This document shows positions 22,046-33,234 of a stretch of 64,000 nucleotides of DNA, piece after piece. Each line of letters starts with the position of its first letter. Position 1 is the stretch's first letter. The translations under genes and the position numbers were made by a program. Origin of the DNA: Branchiostoma floridae (Eukaryota > Chordata > Leptocardii > Amphioxiformes > Branchiostomatidae); assembly GCF_000003815.2 (NCBI RefSeq), contig NC_049993.1:18947593-19011592 (forward strand), written 5' to 3'. The notes under the pieces are model-generated. The model saw only the letters and a program-made list of their open reading frames with translations, was not told where the DNA came from and did not search any database.

Positions 22046-22099
22046 ATGTTTAAGTCGTACGTAGGTCATGTTCAGTTGCACACAGTACAAAACTGAGTC

Positions 22100-23339
22100 G
22101 GAGCCTAAAGAAGTTTCAATTGCTAGATTCCATGTTGGTACGTCCGAAAGCTTTTGTAACCATGAATATTCTGGCTATTCTATATGTCCATTGAAGGGGA
22201 GCCACTTTCAGGATTCTACTTCTTTATTCCATCGCCAACAGAAATGTACACGTTTAGAAATACAGTACACACCTTAACGGTTGATTAGCAGTTGCAACAC
22301 CTGTCTTGCTACAAAACACTATTCAGCAACACACATCTTCATGAGCTGAAACATCCATTCTTCTAAGAGCAATTAAACATCGAACGTAGCTGGATACACT
22401 CTGATGCTTACAACAACGGTTGGCATTATACATTAGACCAAGCGCGCTCCTTAGCCGCTCATTACAAAAATACATGGTGTATCAAAAGTCCTAAAGTATT
22501 CTAAAGTCCACAATGTGACGTGTGTTTTATATATTCCAATTGTCAAACATCTAATTAATATATAACATCTATACCAAGACATTGTCACCGTTAGTATTTT
22601 CAGTTTAGTTGCTGGAGCAGGAATCTACACTTATTTATTACATATATGTCATCCACTTAGTTTTGCATCATTCTGCAGTTACACAAATATGTGTATTGGT
22701 AAATACATCATGTCATTCATTGCTGGATATTCCATTGCCGTAACTCGTAACATGTGCTGTATATATTTACACGTTGATATTCGTGCTTTGTAAAATAAAG
22801 ATGAGTATTAGTATTACATACTATTAGTTATCATATACATACATATAAAACGTGACGTTGCATCGCGTGTGATGCCATTCCGATATTGTATGGGAATGCT
22901 TTGTAAGTGTCAGTTTCCGGAGAAGATTATAATATTTTACAACTTAAAGAATGGGAATTTCAGTAGTATTGCATCCAACCATAAACAGAGCTTCGTTCAT
23001 GATAGCTTGTTATTGTTATTTGTTATTTTTGTTATTGTTAATGGGTGGGCTGGCTACTCTTTCTTCAAAGCCAGGGACTGAATTGCTAGGAGCTTACAAT
23101 AGGCGGGGCTAAATCGCAAGGGTCTGGAGCGAGCTGCCATTCGGCACGAACTCAGGTGACCTCAATACGACAGCAATTACCCCAGGTGCGGCCAAAGGAC
23201 TGTAGGTTTTGAACCACTCACAACAGGAAGGACCCTTCTCTTTTCGATAAAGTTTACGGTGAGTTATTTAACGTACTAAAGGTGTGCCTCTCCTCTACGG
23301 GACCTCCCTTTAACGTCCTATCCGAGGGACTTCGTTATC
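22100..23339 (-). repeat. 3' flank of the first LRR duplication unit
   Basis: The sequence resembles 28430-29190 (below LRR-B) and 55380-56340 (below LRR-H). Shared phrases include TGCTGGATATTCCATTG, ATCTACACTT and the CATCATNCTGCAGTTA block. It marks the left edge of the tandem LRR array. Here it is next to a broken tail fragment at 23340 and separated from LRR-A by a retrotransposon fragment. Confidence 0.55.
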
Positions 23340-23452
23340 TCATGTAGAGGGTTGAGAATACAGGGTCGGTATGTTTTGCTTTCCTGTCTTACCGAATAGA
23401 CAGAGGACAGGCACACTGCCTGGTGCCATATATTCCGTACGAAGGTTCACAT
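23340..23452 (-). pseudogene. Tail fragment of a ninth LRR paralogue
   Basis: The minus strand encodes GKQNIPTLYSQPST then stop, matching the end of the LRR-B tail (GKQNTPTLYSQIPDC). Preceding sequence also aligns at DNA level with LRR-B's tail but is frame-shifted. It is cut on its upstream side by the inverted-repeat element at 23453. LRR-A, the nearest intact gene, already has its own NTPTLYS segment at about 24530, so this is an extra relic. Confidence 0.65.
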
Positions 23453-23603
23453 TAATCTCCGAGCAGATCCTACGATGACATAAGATAGTACTAAACTGAC
23501 GAAGGAGTGTAGTCACACTGCCATACACACTGCTAGGCCGACTTCACTCCCCTGGCAATTTTTCATACTATCTTATGCTATCGTAGGATCTGCTTGGAGA
23601 TTA
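23453..23603. mobile_element. MITE with about 38-bp inverted ends and 9-bp TSD
   Basis: The left end TAATCTCCGAGCAGATCC and the right end's complement TAATCTCCAAGCAGATCC continue matching through CTACGATGACATAAGATAGTA. The target duplication GGTTCACAT is perfect (23444-23452 and 23604-23612). The same family occurs at 56538-56675 and 63557-63727. The 8-9 bp duplications suggest a MULE- or hAT-mobilised element, superfamily unresolved. Confidence 0.85.
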
Positions 23604-23879
23604 GGTTCACATGCCTGTGCATCTTGACCAGCTGAGGTACTGGCACTTTCATGATATATATCAGCTAGGGGCACAACTCACCGTACGTGCAATTTGTCCG
23701 TACCTTTTTGGGAGGCCACGTCCGCCATGTATTTCTGAAAACGTTCAGGCTGTACAGGGCAGGCGCGTCGCCCGTACTGGCACGTACGGGGGCGAATCCG
23801 CAGCCCGATGGCACACAAAGTTTTGCCTGCACGTGAAGTTCTACGGCGTGTCAGCGTGCTCCAAAATCCGTCGGATTCC

Positions 23880-24412
23880 TTACGAGTTCGTACGGAGGCG
23901 GTACTTAACATTTACAGATCCCAAAAGATTGCCCATATTTCATCTGTTCAAAACAAATTGTTTAGAAATGACAAATTGAAAAGGGCCGACACTACAACAT
24001 ACCAACCAATGAGAGACTTTGTCCCACATGCCATAATGACATAGAAAATGAATTTCATTTTGTAATGGATTGTCCGACTTATGAAGAAGACCGTCAAAAG
24101 TTATTTCAAAATATTGTATGTAAGTCCGAAATTGTACTGCCACATGCTAGGTCAGAGGTATTCCATTTGATATTATCATGTCCTGTTCATATATCTGCCT
24201 ACGTAGGCCAATTTATTTACAACTCATTGCAAAAACGAGTTAATGCTTTATGATACTACACCACTACTAGTACTCACTAGATTGTTTATACTGTTATATT
24301 GTATTACGTATATACATTAGTTGTTAGTTATTTGTATTAGTATATAGTTGTTCACATTGCCATACATTGTAACTGTTACAATTGTTGCGCAATAAAGTTC
24401 TTCTTCTTCTAT
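23880..24412 (+). mobile_element. Non-LTR retrotransposon 3' fragment (LINE)
   Basis: One frame from about 23955 reads EKGRHYNIPTNERLCPTC, then HND, EFHFVMDCPTYEEDRQKLF. That is the typical C-terminal end of a LINE reverse-transcriptase ORF (CxxC, then H and C of a zinc-knuckle-like motif). It is followed by a short 3' UTR ending GCAATAAAGTTCTTCTTCTT, with the usual microsatellite tail. The 5' part is missing, as expected from incomplete reverse transcription. Confidence 0.8.
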
Positions 24413-24497
24413 TTTGGTACGTAGCCAGCACGTATTTGCCCGTGCGGCATGTTGTGCCCTTAGCTATATATATATATATATATTCTCAGGACTAATT

Positions 24498-25088
24498 TTA
24501 GGTAGGCTGGAATCCAGCCGTGTTGTGCTTTGGTCGTTCCGTTTCAGCTTCCCTAACATGAACAGAATATAGCGTCGGCGTGTTTTGATTTACCTGTCCA
24601 TGCTGCTCGGTGCCGTACGTTTCGGAGCCTTCACCACTGGGGTAGGCATGGTCACAAAGAGGACATGATTTTAGAGTAGGTCCAGATATGTTGGGTGTAG
24701 TTTCATGAGTGCAGGACAGGCCATATAATTTTGGCGATTGATTGTAAACTCTATCTTCATCAGAAGCTTCTCCACCAAAGGAGGCAGTCTCAGAAGCCTG
24801 TACATCTGGGCTATATACATCTAAGGTTTTGGCGCCTTCAGTATTAAAATTACTGATTTTAGCCTCCGTCTTATCTTCCCCAAATTGACATTGAGGTTCA
24901 TCTGATTCATAAGCTTCAATCGTGTCGGAGTCGACATCATTTACGGAGGGCTCCGTATCTGCTTCTGGACCAAAGGTACTAGCACCTTCTGTTTTCTTTC
25001 TAGGACTGGTCTTCTCAGTCCTTTCCCCAATATGATATTGAGGCACATCAAAAACATAAGGTGACATTGCATACGGATCTGTTTCGGA
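24498..25088 (-). pseudogene. LRR-A cytoplasmic tail beyond the in-frame stop
   Basis: Directly after the TGA of LRR-A the same frame stays open for 196 codons. It encodes the family's tail: PYAMSPYVFDVPQYHIGE, a degenerate second module (EAYESDEPQCQFGEDK), and a Tyr-bearing end containing NTPTLYS. Compared with LRR-B (CTYETIPETVEPYA), LRR-A reads CTYEA-stop-SETDPYA, with one codon missing and one stop. The long open tail implies a recent nonsense change, readthrough, or a sequence error. Confidence 0.75.
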
Positions 25089-26393
25089 TCAAGCTTCGTA
25101 TGTGCAGGAATCGGGGTCTGTTTCCAGACCATTGCTGCAGCCTTCCTGATCATCAGCCTGGGTGTTCTGAATGGTCGTAGTTTGTTGATAACAAACATTA
25201 TTTGCAAGTTGGCCAGCCGCAATGTTGCTTACATGACCAAGTTGCGCAGTTGCGTTGTTAGATCTTTTCCTACCCAGTGCACAATACAAAAATACACCCA
25301 TGCAACAGAGGACAGCTATCACTCCAGCTACTGATGCAGTCACCACCCAGGCTGATGCCATGGTAACGGTTTGTGGAGATGACGTCTCCTGATTCTTTGG
25401 CGTTTCTGTAATGTTCTCATTGGATCGATCTGGACCAGCGGTTGCTAGGGGCAACAATGACGTTGTGATGATGTCAGAGGGACGAATATCCTGGCGTCCT
25501 GTGGGGCAGGTACTGTTAGGATCACAGGGCTCGGGTAGGTAGAGTATATTATCTACGCCTGTTGGATCCCAGAGAAAATAACATCCTGAAATATTCATAA
25601 ATCCATTTAACCTTTGGAGCTCTACGTTCTCTACTATAAGTGGAGTTTTACAGCGGAACAAAGACTGGTCTTTGTACATGGCAAATGCAATATCATTTGC
25701 TCTGAGAAAATCACATCTTCGTGGTGTTTTATTTCGGCACGTTTCCGACTTTATCGCGAAATCAATGATAAAAGCGATGTCACAGTTACAGTGGAATGGG
25801 TTACCTGCTATGATAGGTGAGTATTGTAAACGGTGCCCATTTGCTGCATATATGTCCCACCCAATATCGCACATAGACAATGTCTTTATGTTATTGAAGG
25901 AAACGTCTACCATTCTCAAGTTTGATACGAAAGACTTCACAGGATACAGGTTGACACAGAACAGCTGATTATATGCCAAACCCAAATGAACTAGTCTGGG
26001 CATGTACTTCAGACAGTACCATGGGAAGTAAGTTATCGTATTATTCCTAAGGTTTAATGTGTTCAAATAAGGCAGGATCGTGCAGGGAAACGTGGTTAGG
26101 GCGTTGTTGGGAAGCTGAAGCTCAACTAGGTTTGAGGGCAGGTCTTTGGGAACACTCGTTAAACCTTTGTTGTCACAATAAATTCGGGCTAACGGGTGAT
26201 TCTGAACGTTACATCCGCGAGAGAGAAGCTGTGAAAGTGCTGATGCTTCGCAATCGTGCGGTACGTTTATAAGGGTAAAGATCACAACCTGAACAACAAT
26301 CATGCTGGGGGACATGCTGGCTGAGGTGTTGTATGTTGGATTAAGGGACAATACGTTTTCGTGGGGATTGTAACAGGGGTTCACTATGTTCAC
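25089..26393 (-). CDS. LRR-A: LRR single-pass membrane receptor with tail truncated by TGA
   Basis: The frame is 434 residues; by comparison with paralogues the start is probably the internal Met at 26315 (MSPSMIVVQVV). Numbering from the longest frame, the signal peptide is about 27-50, LRRNT about 59-88 (CDNKGLTSVPKDLP), four LRRs 89-197, LRRCT about 198-248 (NPFHCNCD with further Cys), a second Cys cluster (SGCYFLWDPTG, EPCDPNSTCP) to about 300, a Ser/Thr-rich stalk, and the membrane span 349-373 followed by RKR. Only about 60 cytoplasmic residues remain, ending CTYEA. The signalling-type modules lie past the stop, so as written this would be a tail-less or decoy receptor. It is the lowest-coordinate member of the array. 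Function is inferred only as surface recognition. Confidence 0.8.
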   Translation of the reverse strand: MNIVNPCYNPHENVLSLNPTYNTSASMSPSMIVVQVVIFTLINVPHDCEASALSQLLSRGCNVQNHPLARIYCDNKGLTSVPKDLPSNLVELQLPNNALTTFPCTILPYLNTLNLRNNTITYFPWYCLKYMPRLVHLGLAYNQLFCVNLYPVKSFVSNLRMVDVSFNNIKTLSMCDIGWDIYAANGHRLQYSPIIAGNPFHCNCDIAFIIDFAIKSETCRNKTPRRCDFLRANDIAFAMYKDQSLFRCKTPLIVENVELQRLNGFMNISGCYFLWDPTGVDNILYLPEPCDPNSTCPTGRQDIRPSDIITTSLLPLATAGPDRSNENITETPKNQETSSPQTVTMASAWVVTASVAGVIAVLCCMGVFLYCALGRKRSNNATAQLGHVSNIAAGQLANNVCYQQTTTIQNTQADDQEGCSNGLETDPDSCTYEA

Positions 26394-26769
26394 ACACGCA
26401 CAGTTTTGTATTATTGTGTCAAATCTACTCTAATATTTGTTACTATAACCTCAAGCTTATTTAATCAGTAGAGAACACCTATCAAGCTGTTCATCAGCCA
26501 AAACGAATACCAGTTAGACAGTCTAACCATTAATAGTTACTGGACCTGCCGGGAACAATGGTGTTGCTACTCTTGTCTGGAGGACGTGATCTTGGGCCCG
26601 AGACGACTGTTCCTCTTCAGTTCCGTTTTGTACCTTCCTGTGGTCTGCTGGAAATGAAACAAACGTGATTTAGATTTCAGAAATTCAACATGAATTTTTT
26701 GGTCTTCTAAAGAAACTGATAAAAAAATAGACATACTGAATCAGACATATACATACCTTTGAAAAGATG

Positions 26770-27065
26770 AGCTATATAGATGCTGAGGTCAGGTTGTGAA
26801 AGGCAACCGCCTACCGCTGTGGCTCCTGTAATGGTAGTCAAGAAAACTATAAGAAGTTTAAAGGTTAAATGTCTGCCTCTCTATGAGATTGCTTGGTTGA
26901 CTTCTCGCCACTGCTATGATGTAACAGCTCCCGTAATGGCACAATCGAGAAAAAGATGTTTAAAGGTTAAATGTCTGCCTGTCTTTAAGATTGCATGGTT
27001 GACTTTTCGCCACTGCTATGGCAATCTCTTCTCTCGTGGCTTTGTCTGCTGTCAGCTATGAATCT
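26770..27065 (-). promoter_or_regulatory. Conserved upstream block of LRR-A
   Basis: Two half-repeats share AAGTTTAAAGGTTAAATGTC, TGCCTCTC, GAGATTGC and CACTGCTATG, and the block ends CTCTCGTGGCTTTGTCTGCTGTCAG. Equivalent blocks lie upstream of C, D, E, F, G and H. It could be a 5' UTR exon or promoter, or simply part of the duplicated unit. The start of this block is nearly the same as at 58975 (TATAGATGCTGAGGTCAGG). Confidence 0.45.
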
Positions 27066-27539
27066 TTTGCAAACTAAAACGCAGTTTTGTATACTTAAAT
27101 GATTATGTCGTTTACACAACTTATCTAACACCGGCAACTGTAGGACTTGCTCAATTGACATGTTTATAGTGCTACATACTGTTAAGAAATCGATTTCAAT
27201 ACATGTTTTCATAAAAATGAAATCGCCAAACATGCCCCCTCCAATGATGTACTCGTATGGGACCATCGTATTGACGTGTAGGACCACAGGGACAATAGCT
27301 AACAGAAATGCCAGGCTAATTGTGGACAAAAAGAAAGTAAAAGTCAACATTCATCTCTCTTGAGTTATGTCATTTTGTGCAATCGAAAGCCTCCCTACTT
27401 TCTTACAAGAAATCTCCTTACCTCGAGCTGGAGCTGACTACCACGATGTTTCGTGAAATATTGAAATCCCTTACCACGCCCCCAAAAGGTTAAATTTCCT
27501 GAGCTGTATCATTTTGTCCAATTAAAATCCCCTACTTTC

Positions 27540-27670
27540 TTACAGGAAATCTCCTTACCTTGAGTAGAAGCTGACTAAGACGCTGCCTTCTGTAGCACCT
27601 GGCGGTGGCAGAGTGGGAAGAAGTGATGAGTCTGGCAATGACGTCATAAGAGCTGCTGACGTGTTTTAAG
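27540..27670 (-). promoter_or_regulatory. Second conserved upstream block (A copy)
   Basis: The block resembles 32110-32265, 54360-54490 and 60235-60370: AGCTGACTAAGACGCTGCC, CTGTAGCACCTG, GAGTCTGGCAATGACG. On the minus strand the other copies end in TTATCTTCAG|GTGA, a good splice donor, which suggests an untranslated first exon. Here the donor region is diverged (TACCTTGAGTAG). Confidence 0.4.
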
Positions 27671-28900
27671 CCTCTATCTATTCCTGTTTATACATTCACC
27701 ATCTTGTCAGTTGAACTCCTTGTTCTTTGATATAAATCTATCATTCTTGTATGATACACAATGCAATTCTCCAATACTATTATTTTGTTCTTATATAATT
27801 CTATTATTTTCAGTTCTTGTGTGTGATTATAGTAGAACACGCCATACACTAGATCGTGAATGTTCATTCTAACCATTTGTGTAAATTTCTTTTCCAGCAC
27901 AAATTTATCACATCTAGTAACCATGTTCATGTAATTTAATCCTATTTTGTTCTTACTGGCGTTTGTAGACAGTGTTCCTAGTGTCCTAAGTATGGGTTTC
28001 TTATTAACTTGGGTGCATCATCACTATGTCTGTATCTATATCCACATCTTTCTCTGTCTCTACATATGAATACAATGATACATGTCAAGTCATCTTGCCG
28101 GTCGTGAGTGGGTGGCTACAGCAGACAATCTGCACGTGCACACATCTTCGGTTTCAAATTGAAAGAGCGACCCAGCCGGGCAGTTTATGTGGTAATTTTT
28201 TGCACTTTCGGGCCTTACCTCTACGGGACGCCCTTCGACTACCAGGCTATCTTTGGGTCAGACCGGGCCCCGAATTTGGAACTCGGAGTTCAAAATTTAC
28301 CCGGAGCCCTGGAATACTACATCATTTGGGTCTAAATAGCATCCTAGTAAACTCAAACGCAACTCAAAAGAAAACATGTATCAAAATATATCGTATACAC
28401 TTTTATTGATTAACCGTTGTAAAGGCTTTCATGGAACAAAACTTAACACTGTTCAGGAACTACGATGTATTCAACGACACGTGCTGAATCATTCACTCTT
28501 CCTAGAGTAAAACATGCAAAAATAAAACATCTTACGTAGCTTTAGACTTATGTAGCGCCCCGAAACATTGAACATCGGTTGGCGTTATATATTAGATGCA
28601 GGGTGTTCCTGGCCGCTCAAACGTAGTTCCTACAAAAATACAAAGTGTATCATTCTGTGTGTCAACCATTACTGAAAGTCGCAATGTAGTTTATAAACCC
28701 CAACTATTGAAACATATAGTTTTATATCCGAAAAATAAACATCTATGTTATATACCACATCGACAAAAACGCTGACATCGTTAATTTCTAACAATTTTTC
28801 AGTTTAGTTTCTGGCGCAGGAATCTACACTTGTTACACATATGTCATCCACTTAGTTTTGCATCATCCTGCAGTTAAACACGTATGTACATTGGTAATTA
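27671..28900. other. Intergenic region between LRR-A and LRR-B
   Basis: No gene was recognised. The minus frame at 27688-27930 (80 codons) has no known motif. The segment 28100-28340 resembles 59590-59760 (TGAGTGGGTGG, AGACAATCTGCACGTGC), which is another piece of the duplicated spacer. Confidence 0.4.
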
Positions 28901-28911
28901 CATGTACATCA

Positions 28912-28917
28912 TTTATT
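28912..28917 (-). terminator. Candidate polyadenylation signal of LRR-B
   Basis: The minus strand reads AATAAA (plus strand TTTATT) about 280 bases after the LRR-B stop codon. Position and sequence are plausible, but use is not shown. Confidence 0.35.
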
Positions 28918-29196
28918 GCTGGATATTCCATTGTCATAAGTGTGTGTTGTATATATCTACACGTTAAGATTAAGGCAAAATGAAGATGAGAGTTAGTACA
29001 TACAGACAACCCTACAACATGCCGTTGCATCATGTGCGATGCCATTCAATGTTGCCTGGGATTGATTCATATTCGTTAGTTAGCGTAAGTATCATGATAT
29101 ACATTTAAGCCGAAAAACGTACAATGGTTTAGAACTTAAGTTAAAGAATGTGAATTTCTGTAATATAATATCTTCCCATGAACAGGTTTACGCTCA

Positions 29197-30948
29197 TCAG
29201 CAATCAGGGATTTGGGAATACAAAGTCGGTGTATTTTGCTTTCCCTGACCAGATGAATAGACAGATGAGCGAGCAAACTCCCTGATGCCATCACTTCCGT
29301 ACGTTTTGGAACCTTCCAAAACATGAGACCTTGCATAAGGTTGAATCGTATATGTGTTAGTTTTAAGCTCATTTACGCAGCACTCTGTATCTGACTTCAC
29401 TACCTCATCATGATCAAAGGCCTGTGCTTCTGGACCAGGTAAGGTACTAACACCTTCTGTTTCCTTAGGACTAGTTTTGTCTTCAATTTCCCCAATATGA
29501 TATTGAGGCACATCAAAAACATAAGGTGACCTTGCGTACGGTTCAACTGTTTCAGGTATAGTTTCGTATGTGCAGAAATCGGAGTCTGTTTCCGGACCAT
29601 TGCTGCAGCCTTCCTGATCATCAGCCTGGGTGTTCTGACTGGTTCTAGTTTGGTGATAACAAGAGTTATTTATGACTTGGCCAGTCGGCATGTTGTTTAC
29701 GTGGCCAAGTTGCCCAGTTGCGTCATCAGGTCGTTTCCAACCCCACAATACACAATACACAACTACCACCACACCACAGAGGACGGCTATCCCTAACGAT
29801 ACTGATCCAGTCACCACCCAGGCTGATGCCATGGCAACGGTTTGAGGGGATGACGTCACCTGATTCTTTGTCATTTCTGTCACGGGTAAACAGTCAGCAT
29901 TATACTCGTCTTTCAAATCTGCCAAGATATCATGAGTACCGGTTTGGTATATTTCGACTATTGTAGTCTTTTGCAGTTTTGGTTTCTCACTTGATGGTTC
30001 AGCAGCACTGGTTGTCATTGGCAACAATGACGAAGTGATGACGTCAGAAGGACGAATGTCCTGACGTTCAGAGGGACATCTACTGTTAGGATCACAGGGT
30101 TCAGGTGGGTAGACCTTAATTTGCACACCTGTTGGATCCCAGAATTTATCACATCCTGAGGTATACATGTATTTATTTAGCCTGTGAAGCTCTACATTCT
30201 CAACTATAGGTGGCGTTTTACAGCGAAACAAAGACTGGTCTTTGTACATGGCAAATGCATAACCATTCCGCCCGAGAAATGATTTACATCTTGGTGATGA
30301 TCTTTCATTTCGGCACGTTTCAGCCTTTATCGCAAAATCAATGAGCCAAGCTATCTGACAGTCACAGTGGAAAGAGTTACCCGCAATTATAGTTTCGTAA
30401 GGTACATAGTTCCCATTTTTTACAAGCCAGTCCAACCCAACATCGCACCGAGTCAATGTATTTATGTTATTGTGGGAGACGTCAACCACTTTCAAGTTGT
30501 GCAGGAAAAACTTCATAAGATAAAGGTTAATACAGAACAGCTGATTACGTGACAGGTCCAAATGAACGAGGCTGGGCATGTTCTTCAGACAGTACCAAGG
30601 GAAGTAGGTTACCGTATTGTTTCTTAGATTTAACGTGTTCAAATAAGGCAGGGCCATGCAGCGAAACGTGGTCAGGGCGTTGTTGGGAAGGTGAAGCTCA
30701 GTGAGTCTTGAGGGCAGGTCTTTGGGAATACTGCGTAAGCCCTTGTTGTCACAATAAATTTGGGGTACGGGAGAATTCTGAACGATACATCCTTGAGATC
30801 GCAGTCGTGAAAGTACTGATGCTTCGCAATTGTGCGGTATGTTCAGAAACGTGAGGAGAAAAGCCAGAACGACAATTATTGGATACTTGGATACAATCAT
30901 ATTGTCTTTGCATCGCATGTTACCGCTGTGACAAACGATGAATGGCAC
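29197..30948 (-). CDS. LRR-B: LRR single-pass membrane receptor with full tail
   Basis: 583 residues from the longest frame; internal Met residues at 11 and 17 are alternative starts before a hydrophobic leader (PIIVVLAFLLTFLNIPHNC). LRRNT is about 50-81, four LRRs 82-190, LRRCT about 191-243 (CDCQIAWLIDFAIKAETC), a second Cys cluster to about 295, a stalk to 375, the membrane span 376-402, then a 180-residue tail. The tail carries YETIPETVEPYARSPYVFDV and PQYHIGE, then a Cys-Cys segment (TECCVNELK), a partial second module (QPYARSHVLEGSK) and the A/B-type ending NTPTLYSQIPDC. It has no break and is the best intact reference for the A/B/H class. Upstream blocks at 31540-31590 and 32110-32265 may be untranslated exons. 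Confidence 0.85.
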   Translation of the reverse strand: MPFIVCHSGNMRCKDNMIVSKYPIIVVLAFLLTFLNIPHNCEASVLSRLRSQGCIVQNSPVPQIYCDNKGLRSIPKDLPSRLTELHLPNNALTTFRCMALPYLNTLNLRNNTVTYFPWYCLKNMPSLVHLDLSRNQLFCINLYLMKFFLHNLKVVDVSHNNINTLTRCDVGLDWLVKNGNYVPYETIIAGNSFHCDCQIAWLIDFAIKAETCRNERSSPRCKSFLGRNGYAFAMYKDQSLFRCKTPPIVENVELHRLNKYMYTSGCDKFWDPTGVQIKVYPPEPCDPNSRCPSERQDIRPSDVITSSLLPMTTSAAEPSSEKPKLQKTTIVEIYQTGTHDILADLKDEYNADCLPVTEMTKNQVTSSPQTVAMASAWVVTGSVSLGIAVLCGVVVVVYCVLWGWKRPDDATGQLGHVNNMPTGQVINNSCYHQTRTSQNTQADDQEGCSNGPETDSDFCTYETIPETVEPYARSPYVFDVPQYHIGEIEDKTSPKETEGVSTLPGPEAQAFDHDEVVKSDTECCVNELKTNTYTIQPYARSHVLEGSKTYGSDGIREFARSSVYSSGQGKQNTPTLYSQIPDC

Positions 30949-30971
30949 TTAACACGATTTTCCTCGCGTCA

Positions 30972-31110
30972 TGGCCAGGTGTAAAAATGGGTACCATGGT
31001 TGTGGAGCTCCAAGGTGGTGAAGTGGTTGGGCTCTGCGCCCTTGACACAGTGGATAGCAACCCACGGGCCCTAAGATCCCCAAAAGACTATGGTGCTACT
31101 TTTACTTCAT
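30972..31110 (+). mobile_element. SINE-like 3' portion
   Basis: CCTTGACACAGTGGATAGCAACCCA and AAAGACTATGGTGCTAC match the tail of the element at 4622-4866. The tRNA-like head is missing. It sits a few tens of bases upstream of the LRR-B coding start. Confidence 0.5.
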
Positions 31111-32104
31111 TAAGCCTGTCTTTCTTTGTATGTGATCCTGTTAAATTAAGTTATCAACTTAAATCCATTGTCACATTGTCCTTGTCTGTCAACAAAAGTA
31201 ATTTAAAAAAAACAACAGATGAATATATTTCGTCGTCCGTCAATGGAACAACAGTTGATTTACAATATATTATAGTTATCGGACAAATATTATTTCCTAT
31301 TTTCACTGTTTATCAGCTAAACATCCCAAAGTCAGACCACATTCAACAACACGCGTTTGTAACAGCTGCAGCACAATGAAATTATTATGTTGTTTACAGT
31401 CCCCCAAAATACTGAAAATATGAAGTACTCTTTCTAACCACTGTCTCTGGCAAGTTTTGCTGGACACGATCGTCCTTTTTTTCTCTGATGGCAGTCGATC
31501 TTTGGGCTGAGAAGATCGGCTCCTAACTTCCTCCTTCACTCCTTCCGGATGTCTTAGGTTCTGGTCTGCTCTAGTCTCCTACATATCAAAACAAAGACTT
31601 GATTATTTATCAAATTTATTAGCTCTAAATAGTCTTAAAGGACAGGAAAAGTTTTTTTCGAGCCGTTATCTAAAGAAGTGTGTATATATACTTGTGAATT
31701 GAATATGATAGAGGGTTGCTATGATAGCTTGTCCCTAGTAGACACAAATTGTGACCTGTATTTTTATCTTGAATAGAGAAGTAATGTGATAGAGGGATGC
31801 TACTATATTTTTCACTTATGCATAGTATCTTTTACCTGTAACTATAGTGAATTAATATGATAGTGGGGTGCTTAACATTTTTTCACTAATAAACACTATC
31901 TATTACTTCTTATTAGTGAGTTGATGTTATAGAGGGGTGGTATCTCAATATCATCAAAAATGACAAAAAAAAAAAAACAGAAAAAAACACAACGGCGAAT
32001 ATGTCTGCACTTATGAACGCACTTTAAGAAAAAAAGACAGACATTATATTTTGTGATTACATAGATGGCTACGTTTTGAATTGTTCCTACGTTGTTTAAG
32101 TTAA

Positions 32105-32265
32105 GGAATCTTAGTCACCTGAAGATAACCTGCAGCTGGCTAAGACGCCGCCTCCTGTGACACCTGCCGAACGCAGAGTGAGGAGAAAAGACGCTGATTC
32201 GTCTGGCAATGGCGGCTGGACACGTGATGACTCTTCATCTTGTCAGCGACTAACTTCATTTTCTC
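32105..32265 (-). promoter_or_regulatory. Conserved block upstream of LRR-B, possible 5' untranslated exon with promoter
   Basis: On the minus strand the block has an E-box CACGTG, a GCCGCCATTGCC element, the body CGAATCAGCGTCTTTTCTCC, CAGGTGTCACAGGAGGCGGC, and a donor-like end TTATCTTCAG|GTGAC. A possible second untranslated exon begins at about 31576 (ATATGTAG|GAGACTAG). Near-identical copies occur at 54360 and 60235. Confidence 0.5.
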
Positions 32266-32839
32266 GAGAATAATCTTCAAGTTTTCTGTGCGTGGGTGAT
32301 TAAAGCAGACCAATCTGCATGTGCGCTAATGTTTAAACTACACGCGTGCCTCCATCGTGCCTGTGGGTGTTGTTTGACATGTTGCATGGTATTGATTTGG
32401 AGAGGAACGGAGACTTGAAGTACTTTTCTAGCTACTTTAATTCTAGATGGTTAGTAGAGAGATAACATTAATGTCTGTGCTCAGTGCGGGTCTGGATGCA
32501 AAGAGTGTTGTATTACTCGGAAGTACTGGGCTGCTTCATGTATCATGTCTAGGCTAAACTACAACAAGGAAATGTAGGGGGTGTTATCTGACTGATGATT
32601 TTACTGATATCATTACAGGGAGGGTACCGTGAAAATAAACTAATAAAACTTCCTACCTTTTAAGGGCTAATGTATGCCTATGCTAAATATATATCTACAC
32701 ATTGAAAAGGAAATCTGGCTCAGAAGTAGTCCTGTTTTTTTTATTCTTACGATCCAGTAAAGAATTCAAAGCTTTGTAAATACACCGAACTACCAGCAGT
32801 GTCAAAGACAACACAATATGCATAAACATATGAAAAGAA

Positions 32840-32990
32840 TTTCATCAGCTTGGTAGAATATAGGATGTAGGAGAATTCTTGTACACAACCAGGATAGGCA
32901 AAAGCGCCACCTACACCGGCTACTTATAGCGACGAGAAGCAGAACTCCAGTCAGAAGCTCTGAGAATTCTCCTATATCCTATGCATAAAC
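32840..32990. repeat. Dispersed foldback repeat, copy 1
   Basis: GGAGAATTCTTGTACACAACC at the left and GAGAATTCTCCTATATCC at the right enclose GCGCCACCTACACCGGCTAC and AGCAGAACTCCAGTCAGAAG. The same core occurs at 47275-47412 and 61085-61245, and the outer part at 59059-59219. Confidence 0.7.
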
Positions 32991-33234
32991 ATTCATTTTC
33001 GATAACCTTCTTTACATTTTACCTTAATCATCTCAAAATACTACATGTACTAAATTGGGGTTTTCAAGCTTAAATTCCTTCGAATTTGCACATGCAGTGC
33101 TCAGGCTTCGTAAGATAGATTAAACGTGACCAACCGAAGCAATGTTCGTGCCTCTGAAGCTAGACTATTACGTCAAAAAGTAGTCAGACCAGTGGACCAA
33201 TACGATCACAGATACAGAATACTTATGAGTCACA

